From: Ignavibacteria bacterium
GTDB lineage: Bacteria > Bacteroidota > Ignavibacteria > Kapaibacteriales > UBA4661
Reading direction: 5' to 3'
DNA: 5,706 bases
NCBI GenBank assembly: GCA_013298375.1
Contig: JAAFHM010000322.1
Coordinates: 1-5,706, forward strand
Made by a program: the position numbers and the translations under genes. This document shows, in pieces, positions 1 to 4,157 of the stretch. The notes under the pieces were generated by a model that made no database searches, was not told where the DNA came from, and worked only from the letters and a program-made list of their open reading frames with translations. The first letter of the stretch is position 1. Every line of letters begins with the position of its first letter.

Positions 1-1035
1 TTTGCCGTTTGCGTCCATGCCAACAACCAGCGACAGCGCTTCACCCATGCCCATCCGGTAGCCTGCCGCGACAAGCAAGGGCGCATTGTTATTCGTCCCA
101 ATCGCAATTCCTTGTGGTGTAAACGACAACACTTTGGCAAAACGCTCATTGCCACTCGCATCGAAAGCAATAACAACGTCGTCGCGTCTGCCTCCGATTT
201 CGCGTATTCCCGTGATAAAAATCTGCCCCACGCCAATAATGGGCATTCTCAAAATCCGCGTATTTGCTATGCCCTTCGCCCAGCGCCGTGCGCCGTTGCT
301 GGCAAGGCTCAGAAGTGAATCTGTTGCGCCGGGTGTATTTGCCGTGAGCGCCAGTACGATATTTCCTGCGTCGTCGGCGGCAAATGCCCGCGTGGGAGCC
401 AGCATAAACTCTTGTCGCCAAGCGATTGTGCCGTCGAAAGCGCATTTTACCAGCGTTCCGCGAGTACCATCGGCGCTAAAGCCTGCCACTACGCCATCGA
501 TTTGTACCAAAATATCGGAAAAAAGCGACGTGGTATTGGGCATAAACAATGCTTGCTTCCATCGCCGTTTGCCATCGCTGCCAATAGCGTACAGCGCACC
601 ATCGCTGGCAAAAACGTACAAATTATCGTTTTTGTCGGTGGCAGCTGGTGCAGCTGCTATGGCACGTTTGCCGCCTTCAACCGCATCAAATGGCGCTTTC
701 CATTCAATGCGCCCGCCCGCATATCGCGCCGCATTGCCATCCAGAAGCGTCAAATAACTCGTAATGAAGGAAATCGGTACAGGAGGCATATTCGCTCCGA
801 CCTGATTTTTTGCGGCTCTGAGCGCAAGCGAGTCGTTTTTCTTGGGAAAATCGTTGATAATCGTGGTATTGGCAAAGCTGCCGCCGTCCTCGTAATTGCC
901 GGAACGCGAAGCACCGCCGTACAAATTAAACGCATTTGGCGAGCGTACTTGTTGGCAAGCAGTCGCGGCAAGAAGCGCAAAAGCGCATATAATCAAGGTT
1001 TTGGGTAGATGAAGAAAGTGAAAATATCGTTGCAT
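1..1035 (-). CDS. PQQ-like beta-propeller lipoprotein, 3'-truncated by the contig edge
   Basis: Reading the minus strand from the ATG at 1035 gives 345 codons with no stop before base 1, so the C-terminus is missing. The start is chosen because it opens a lipoprotein signal peptide: basic/aromatic N-terminus (MQRYFHFLHLPK), a hydrophobic stretch at about residues 13-24, and a lipobox A-T-A-C with the acylated cysteine at Cys27, then Gln-Gln. Residues 28-80 are low-complexity, rich in Gly, Ser and Asn. From about residue 109 the chain shows propeller blades: 'IEWKAPFD', then 'NLYVFASDGALYAIGSDGK' followed by RRW, 'DGTIAWRQEF', 'DDAGNIVLAL', 'SLASNGARRWAKG', and 'DVIAFDASGN'. The recurrent G-x-L-x-A-x(4-5)-G-x-x-x-W pattern is typical of PQQ-like repeats. 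Such proteins sit on the outer or inner membrane facing the periplasm; some are assembly scaffolds (BamB-like), but nothing here fixes a role. No clear Shine-Dalgarno precedes the ATG. The 78 bases separating it from the toxin gene show no obvious terminator or promoter, so co-transcription with the genes before it is undecided. Confidence 0.8.
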   Translation of the reverse strand, partial: MQRYFHFLHLPKTLIICAFALLAATACQQVRSPNAFNLYGGASRSGNYEDGGSFANTTIINDFPKKNDSLALRAAKNQVGANMPPVPISFITSYLTLLDGNAARYAGGRIEWKAPFDAVEGGKRAIAAAPAATDKNDNLYVFASDGALYAIGSDGKRRWKQALFMPNTTSLFSDILVQIDGVVAGFSADGTRGTLVKCAFDGTIAWRQEFMLAPTRAFAADDAGNIVLALTANTPGATDSLLSLASNGARRWAKGIANTRILRMPIIGVGQIFITGIREIGGRRDDVVIAFDASGNERFAKVLSFTPQGIAIGTNNNAPLLVAAGYRMGMGEALSLVVGMDANGK

Positions 1036-1113
1036 AACGAATTGGAGAAAATGAAAAGAAAAATGATAGTGTTGTCCGTAGGAATGTATTGTAAACGGCA
1101 GGAAAGTGAATAT

Positions 1114-1365
1114 TCAGATAATCTTGTCATACTCTGCATGAGTACCAATCCAAAACCAAAGAATTCCTTCGGGAATATCCATACCAAGCGCACGGTAATC
1201 GCGTCCAATTCTTGCCGACCAGTACGCACCAATCTTTTTCAAATGAAGTGAAGGATGGTACGAATTTTCCTTTAAGAGCGCGTAGTTCTTATCAGCGAGT
1301 TCTTGGATTTCGCTGGGAAGAGCCTCATAATGCTCCCAAAATTCTGCAACGGTGAAGTGCTTCAT
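1114..1365 (-). CDS. RelE/ParE-superfamily toxin of a type II toxin-antitoxin pair
   Basis: This 83-residue protein has the size and layout of RelE/ParE-fold toxins. Two N-terminal helices (about residues 6-33, 'VAEFWEHYEALPSEIQELA') are followed by 'YHPSLHLKKIG' and then the beta-sheet core. The core is 'YWSARIGRDYRALGM' (residues 48-62), then 'ILWFWIGTHAEYDKII' at the C-terminus. Arg52, Arg55, Arg58, His76 and Tyr79 lie where members of this fold carry basic or aromatic functional residues. Known members either cleave ribosome-bound mRNA (RelE, HigB) or poison gyrase (ParE); the sequence does not say which applies here. The start codon overlaps the antitoxin stop by 4 bases (ATGA), a translationally coupled order of antitoxin first and toxin second. 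Type II family membership is well supported by length, motif and partner; the cellular target is not assigned. Confidence 0.86.
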   Translation of the reverse strand: MKHFTVAEFWEHYEALPSEIQELADKNYALLKENSYHPSLHLKKIGAYWSARIGRDYRALGMDIPEGILWFWIGTHAEYDKII

Positions 1366-1583
1366 TTGTTCGGAGTTTGGTATTCCGTGAAGCGTCCGGC
1401 GTTGTATTCTGACCGCGCCGATGCTGCCATGCGGGCAAGTTTTCCATTTGCCGCATCGCGTTCAAGTTCTTCATCCCACCTGAGAGCGGCTTCATACTCA
1501 GCGAACCAGCGTTGGAACTCGTTAAACTCCTTGTGCGAAAGTTTTTTTACTGATTCTTCTGCTTGCAAAACTGCTATGGACAT
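1362..1583 (-). CDS. antitoxin partner of the RelE/ParE-like toxin
   Basis: A 73-residue charged protein lies immediately upstream of, and overlaps by 4 bases, the toxin gene. Its middle, 'KLSHKEFNEFQRWFAEYEA' followed by 'WDEELERDAANGKL', matches the pattern I recall for small helical antitoxins that accompany toxins of this subfamily: a leucine-serine-x-x-E/F-x-x-F-x-x-W-F helix, an acidic stretch, then a D-A-x-x-G-K-L turn and a C-terminal tail. The tail here has 'SEYNAGRFTEY'. No ribbon-helix-helix or helix-turn-helix DNA-binding domain is evident, so autoregulation cannot be read from the protein. The start is supported by a purine-rich ribosome binding site at 1591-1600 with 7 bases to the ATG. 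Only 40 bases separate it from the stop of the preceding nuclease-like gene, so it probably belongs to the same transcript. The function is inferred mainly from gene order, size and family resemblance. Confidence 0.78.
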   Translation of the reverse strand: MSIAVLQAEESVKKLSHKEFNEFQRWFAEYEAALRWDEELERDAANGKLARMAASARSEYNAGRFTEYQTPNK

Positions 1584-1590
1584 AGCATTA

Positions 1591-1600
1591 TTCCTTTCTT
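1591..1600 (-). promoter_or_regulatory. ribosome binding site of the antitoxin gene
   Basis: Read on the minus strand, AAGAAAGGAA lies exactly 7 bases before the antitoxin ATG. The same 10 bases at the same 7-base spacing precede two of the paralogous nuclease-like genes, which supports both the start choice and a common origin of the leaders. Confidence 0.7.
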
Positions 1601-1623
1601 TGCTGAATATTTTTGTTAAAAAC

Positions 1624-2226
1624 TCACGGTTTGTAAAAATCTACTACTGTTTGCAATGCACCCAAAAGTTCGGGTAGATTCGCCAGCGCATAGCGGCGAG
1701 TGTCGATGGTAAGCGTGTTACCGTCAAGCCTGAGAAAGAGCCAGTCGTAAGCACTGGTAACGCAGCCATGAATAACGCGCACATCCGAGTCATCGTTTTC
1801 GTTGAATATCCTTGCCGCAAGCATTTCCGATGCACACTGCCCCAAGCCGCTTTCTATCTCTTCTTTTTTCGCCTCGACCATGCACACAAGCGGTGAGCGG
1901 AGTTCTGTCCGGAGGTGTGTTCCGGCAATGATAAAATCACAATATCCCGTCAAACCACGCTTTGCATCTACTTTCAGGTTGTAGCCGGAAAAGATATTTA
2001 CTTGCTTTGCCGCATTCCGCCTGAGTTCGTAGAGAATAGGCGCGATAATGGCTTCAGAGCGGGCTTTTTCGCTGACCATCGGCACTTCGGAGGCTTGCTC
2101 CATTTGCGCCTGTAATAATGCACTCGGTGGAATCATCGGCACTGCACCGAGCAGCATTTGTGCGTATTCTACACGAATACCGAAATCGGCTTCTAATTGT
2201 GTGAGTGTGAATTTTTGATACGACAT
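1624..2226 (-). CDS. PD-(D/E)XK nuclease-like protein, B-type, fourth of four tandem paralogues
   Basis: A 200-residue protein and the last of the array in transcription order. It opens with the family start 'MSYQKFTLTQLEADFG'. Residues 17-48 are a variable segment. A conserved 'SEKARSE' follows with Glu58. The nuclease-like core is 'GLTGYCDFII' (Asp97), then 'LVCMVEAKKE' (Glu118-x-Lys120), then 'GLGQCASEMLAARIF' (Gln130). That D...E-x-K...Q arrangement is the PD-(D/E)XK signature; all residues are present, so catalysis on DNA or RNA is plausible but unproven. The C-terminus 'WLFLRLDGNTLTIDT' to 'LPELLGALQ' is the best conserved part. It is B-type with the gene at 2846-3463: both share NAA/NAE, FIIA, K-K-E-x-x-E-S-G-L-G-Q-C and FYKP. 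It ends at FYKP, lacking the EKKGK tail of its three paralogues. I recall similar short nuclease-fold proteins in cyanobacteria, generally without an assigned role. Confidence 0.82.
   Translation of the reverse strand: MSYQKFTLTQLEADFGIRVEYAQMLLGAVPMIPPSALLQAQMEQASEVPMVSEKARSEAIIAPILYELRRNAAKQVNIFSGYNLKVDAKRGLTGYCDFIIAGTHLRTELRSPLVCMVEAKKEEIESGLGQCASEMLAARIFNENDDSDVRVIHGCVTSAYDWLFLRLDGNTLTIDTRRYALANLPELLGALQTVVDFYKP
1721..1779 (-). repeat. 59-base tract shared by the last and first paralogues
   Basis: Against 3578-3636 this tract has 3 mismatches by hand alignment. The positionally equivalent A-type tract at 2341-2399 differs from 3578-3636 at about 17 positions. It encodes the 'HGCVTSAYDWLFLRLDG' region in both genes. 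The A-type gene at 3466-4080 thus matches a B-type gene here, breaking the A/B pattern. Confidence 0.75.
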
Positions 2227-2350
2227 GGCTATTTTCCTTTCTTCTCTGGATTGTAAAAATCAATCACGCTTTGCCATGCGCCCAAAAGTTCGGGCAGATT
2301 CGCCAGCGCGTAGCGGTGCGTGTCTATGGTGAGCGTGTCGCCTTCAAGCC
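2210..2350 (-). repeat. 141-base near-identical repeat, copy 1 (B start / A end junction)
   Basis: Aligned without gaps to 3447-3587, this segment differs at only two positions (2268 and 2343). It covers the first codons of the B-type gene, the 2-base gap, and the last 40 or so codons of the A-type gene. Sequence on both sides is much more divergent. Confidence 0.88.
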
Positions 2351-2843
2351 GCAGAAAGAGCCATTCCGTGCCGCTTGTAACCGCCCCATGAATGACGTGT
2401 ACGTCTGAGTCGTTTTTCTCGTTGAATATCCTTGCCGCAAGCATTTCTGCGGCACACTGCCCAACGCCCGCATCAAGATTTTCGCGCTTTGCTTCCGTGA
2501 GGCAGATAATCGGCGCTTTAACCTCAATCGGCACACTGCTTTGGGAAAATAAATAGTCGCAATAGCCCGTGAGTCCACGTGCTTTATCGACCTTGAGTTC
2601 GTAGCCCGAAAACAATGTGAGATTTTCAGGATTTGAGCGGTGAATAAAGCGCAAGATAGGGGAAATGATATACTCGGAGCGGGCTTTTTCAGTCAGCATC
2701 GGGTATCGCACATTTTCATCCAATTCTGCTTGCAAAAGCGCATCGGCACTGCGTTTTTGTATATTCGGAAAAAGTGCGCCGGAGCGGGCAGTTACCCCAA
2801 ATGCTTTTTCAAACGATGTGAGCGTGAAAGAACGGTAGGACAT
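2229..2843 (-). CDS. PD-(D/E)XK nuclease-like protein, A-type, third of four tandem paralogues
   Basis: A 204-residue paralogue starting 'MSYRSFTLTSFEKAFG'. Key residues: Glu57 in 'TEKARSE', Asp96 in 'GLTGYCDYLFS', Glu117-x-Lys119 in 'CLTEAKRENL', and Gln129 in 'GVGQCAAEMLAARIF'. The catalytic-type core is intact. It groups with the gene at 3466-4080 by NPENLTLFSGYEL, the LFS after the core aspartate, S-V-P-I-E, a G-V-G-Q-C helix start, AWQSV and FYNPEKKGK, and has exactly the same length. Its stop TAG is 2 bases before the next ATG, and its last codons (Lys-Lys-Gly-Lys) contain the next gene's ribosome binding site, so translation is probably coupled. Within residues about 150-170 it differs from the other A-type gene ('HGAVTSGTEWLFLRLEG' against 'HGCVTSAYDWLFLRLDG'), where the other copy instead matches the B-type gene at 1624-2226. 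This suggests sequence exchange within the array. Confidence 0.82.
   Translation of the reverse strand: MSYRSFTLTSFEKAFGVTARSGALFPNIQKRSADALLQAELDENVRYPMLTEKARSEYIISPILRFIHRSNPENLTLFSGYELKVDKARGLTGYCDYLFSQSSVPIEVKAPIICLTEAKRENLDAGVGQCAAEMLAARIFNEKNDSDVHVIHGAVTSGTEWLFLRLEGDTLTIDTHRYALANLPELLGAWQSVIDFYNPEKKGK
2234..2243 (-). promoter_or_regulatory. ribosome binding site inside the preceding gene's last codons (serves 1624-2226)
   Basis: Minus-strand AAGAAAGGAA, 7 bases before the ATG at 2226. It lies within the Lys-Lys-Gly-Lys codons of the gene at 2229-2843, so the conserved protein tail and the translation signal share the same bases. Confidence 0.7.
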
Positions 2844-2845
2844 GG

Positions 2846-3463
2846 CTATTTTCCTTTTTTCTCTGGTTTGTAAAAATCAATCACGCTTTGCAACGCGCCC
2901 AAAAGTTCAGGCAGATTCGTCAGTGAATAACGATGCGTGTCTATGGTGAGCGTTGTTTCTTCCAAACGCAGAAAAAGCCACTCTAGCGCGGTAGTAACGC
3001 AGCCATGTACGGCAGGAAGCGGCGTACCGTCGCGCTCATTGAAGATGCGGGCAGCAACCATTTCCGCCGTGCATTGCCCCAAACCGCTCTCCAAATCTTC
3101 TTTCTTTGCCTCCACGATGCACAAAAGCGGTGCTTGGATTTCGCTCCGAAACGGTGATTTGGCAATGATGAAATCGCAATATCCGTCTAGACCCTGCGCC
3201 GCATCCACCGTCAATTTCGCACCCGAAAACACGACCACACTGCGCTCGGCATTACGCCACATTTCCTTCAGCACCGGAACGACAATGTATTCCGACTTTG
3301 CTTTTTCGTTGCGCGTCGGGAGGAGTTCTGCGTCTGCTAAATCCTCCTGAAGCCTCTTGCTGGGCGGAAGTGGCTTGATAGCGGTAAACAACGGCTCATA
3401 GCGCACTTCGAGGGAAAACTTCGTTACGGCAGATTTGAGCGAGGTAAATTTTTGATACGACAT
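2846..3463 (-). CDS. PD-(D/E)XK nuclease-like protein, B-type, second of four tandem paralogues
   Basis: A 205-residue paralogue, the most divergent of the four. It starts 'MSYQKFTSLKSAVTKFSLEV'. Core residues are Glu58 in 'NEKAKSE', Asp97 in 'GLDGYCDFIIAK', Glu118-x-Lys120 in 'CIVEAKKEDLESG', and Gln130 in 'GLGQCTAEMVAARIF', so the PD-(D/E)XK signature is complete. Where the others have 'NEKDGSEVRIIHG' or similar, it has 'NERDGTPLPAVHG'. The C-terminus is 'LTIDTHRYSLTNLPELLGAL' then 'QSVIDFYKPEKKGK'. Its B-type partner is at 1624-2226. The stop TAG is followed by 2 bases and the ATG of the next paralogue. The start is fixed by alignment with its paralogues and by the ribosome binding site at 3471-3480. 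Its greater divergence implies that the two-gene unit is older than the near-identical junction segments suggest. Confidence 0.82.
   Translation of the reverse strand: MSYQKFTSLKSAVTKFSLEVRYEPLFTAIKPLPPSKRLQEDLADAELLPTRNEKAKSEYIVVPVLKEMWRNAERSVVVFSGAKLTVDAAQGLDGYCDFIIAKSPFRSEIQAPLLCIVEAKKEDLESGLGQCTAEMVAARIFNERDGTPLPAVHGCVTTALEWLFLRLEETTLTIDTHRYSLTNLPELLGALQSVIDFYKPEKKGK
2851..2860 (-). promoter_or_regulatory. ribosome binding site inside the preceding gene's last codons (serves 2229-2843)
   Basis: Minus-strand AAAAAAGGAA, 7 bases before the ATG at 2843 and inside the Lys-Lys-Gly-Lys codons of the gene at 2846-3463. It differs by one base from the sites at the other junctions. Confidence 0.7.
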
Positions 3464-3587
3464 GGCTATTTTCCTTTCTTCTCTGGATTGTAAAAATCAA
3501 TCACACTTTGCCATGCGCCCAAAAGTTCGGGCAGATTCGCCAGCGCGTAGCGGTGCGTGTCTATGGTGAGCGTGTCGCCGTCAAGCC
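3447..3587 (-). repeat. 141-base near-identical repeat, copy 2 (B start / A end junction)
   Basis: Partner of the copy at 2210-2350, displaced by exactly 1237 bases, with mismatches at 3505 and 3580. Such high local identity between otherwise diverged genes points to recent exchange or strong constraint on this junction. Confidence 0.88.
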
Positions 3588-4080
3588 TGAGAAAGAGCCA
3601 ATCGTAGGCACTGGTAACGCAGCCATGAATAATGCGTACCTCCGAGCCGTCTTTTTCGTTGAATATCCGCGCCGCAAGCATTTCTGCGGCGCATTGACCA
3701 ACGCCGCCTTCGATATTTTCACTTTTTGCTTCGACCAAACAAATCATGGGCGTTGAAATTTCAATCGGCACGGAGGTTTTTGAAAATAAAAAATCGCAAT
3801 AGCCGTTCAATCCGCGTTTTTTATCGGCGGTCAGTTCGTAGCCGGAAAAAAGTGTGAGATTATCGGGGTTGCGGCGGCAAATTTCGCGCAGCACGGGCGA
3901 AATAATGTGTTCGGATTTTGCTTTTTCCGTCAGCATTGGAAAACGGTGGCTTTCTGCTAACTCCGCACTCAGAAGTGGCGTAGCTTCTTGCGGTATGACG
4001 TTTTGGAGAACAGGAGAATACGACGTTTGTATGCCAAAGGTTTGGCAAAAGGATTTCAGGGTGAATTTTCGATATGACAT
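3466..4080 (-). CDS. PD-(D/E)XK nuclease-like protein, A-type, first of four tandem paralogues
   Basis: A 204-residue paralogue. A start 33 bases further upstream (TTG at 4113) is open, but the ATG at 4080 is chosen. It gives 'MSYRKFTLKSFCQTFG', matching the other three N-termini, gives exactly the length of its A-type partner, and has a TAGGA ribosome binding site 8 bases upstream. Core residues are Glu57 in 'TEKAKSE', Asp96 in 'GLNGYCDFLFS', Glu117-x-Lys119 in 'CLVEAKSENI', and Gln129 in 'GVGQCAAEMLAARIF'. The tail is FYNPEKKGK. As first gene of the array it follows a 77-base gap carrying a candidate promoter, so it probably opens the transcript that continues through the three paralogues and the toxin-antitoxin genes. 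The fold assignment rests on motif spacing only; a substrate cannot be named. Confidence 0.82.
   Translation of the reverse strand: MSYRKFTLKSFCQTFGIQTSYSPVLQNVIPQEATPLLSAELAESHRFPMLTEKAKSEHIISPVLREICRRNPDNLTLFSGYELTADKKRGLNGYCDFLFSKTSVPIEISTPMICLVEAKSENIEGGVGQCAAEMLAARIFNEKDGSEVRIIHGCVTSAYDWLFLRLDGDTLTIDTHRYALANLPELLGAWQSVIDFYNPEKKGK
3471..3480 (-). promoter_or_regulatory. ribosome binding site inside the preceding gene's last codons (serves 2846-3463)
   Basis: Minus-strand AAGAAAGGAA, 7 bases before the ATG at 3463, within the final codons of the gene at 3466-4080. It is identical to the site at 2234-2243, exactly 1237 bases away. Confidence 0.7.
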
Positions 4081-4088
4081 GAAGCAAT

Positions 4089-4093
4089 TCCTA
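4089..4093 (-). promoter_or_regulatory. ribosome binding site deciding the start of the first paralogue
   Basis: Minus-strand TAGGA lies 8 bases upstream of the ATG at 4080. It lies inside the reading-frame extension that would begin at the TTG at 4113, and so favours the shorter protein. Confidence 0.55.
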
Positions 4094-4122
4094 GAAGTGA
4101 AAAAACAAGGCAATGCAAATTA

Positions 4123-4130
4123 CAAAAATA
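4123..4130 (-). promoter_or_regulatory. candidate Bacteroidota-type -7 promoter box upstream of the four-gene array
   Basis: Minus-strand TATTTTTG fits the Bacteroidota -7 consensus TAnnTTTG and lies 42 bases before the ATG at 4080, inside the only sizeable gap upstream of the array. A TTTG that could act as the -33 element sits 16 bases upstream, shorter than the usual spacing of about 19. A short AT-rich match like this can arise by chance, so the call is tentative and depends on the organism really being in that group. Confidence 0.3.
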
Positions 4131-4157
4131 TCCGATAGAAAATGCCCAAAGAACCCA

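Larger units (their letters stand above)
1624..4080 (-). repeat. tandem duplication of a two-gene A-B unit with a 1237-base period
   Basis: The A-type starts (4080 and 2843) and the B-type starts (3463 and 2226) are both exactly 1237 bases apart, while neighbouring A and B starts are 617 or 620 apart. Protein features alternate A-B-A-B along the array: NPDN/NPEN against NAER/NAAK, LFS against FIIA, G-V-G-Q-C against G-L-G-Q-C, AWQSV against ALQSV/ALQTV, and FYNP against FYKP. The parsimonious reading is that an A gene and a B gene arose first and the pair was then duplicated. The last copy is cut short at its 3' end. Confidence 0.8.

Noticed and set aside
86..1008. Plus-strand open frames at 86-757 and 412-1008
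   Set aside because: They lie opposite the propeller lipoprotein frame, have compositions rich in Arg, Ser and Ala without recognisable motifs, and are explained as shadows of that gene.
1036..1113. Promoter or terminator between the toxin and the lipoprotein gene
   Set aside because: The gap is AT-rich, but I found no TAnnTTTG box, no paired -35/-10 elements and no stable hairpin.
2937..3350. Plus-strand open frame of 137 codons
   Set aside because: Antisense to the B-type nuclease-like gene. Similar shadow frames appear opposite the other paralogues only because the sense genes are related.
1624..4080. CRISPR-like or satellite repeat array
   Set aside because: The repetition has a 1237-base period and consists of coding paralogues. 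There are no short direct repeats with unique spacers.
4081..4113. Upstream TTG start adding 11 residues to the first paralogue
   Set aside because: The extension (MPCFFTSRNCF) has no counterpart in the paralogues and covers the ribosome binding site of the ATG at 4080.
4081..4157. Rho-independent terminator after the TPR gene
   Set aside because: There is a T-rich run but no convincing GC-rich hairpin before it, so none is annotated.
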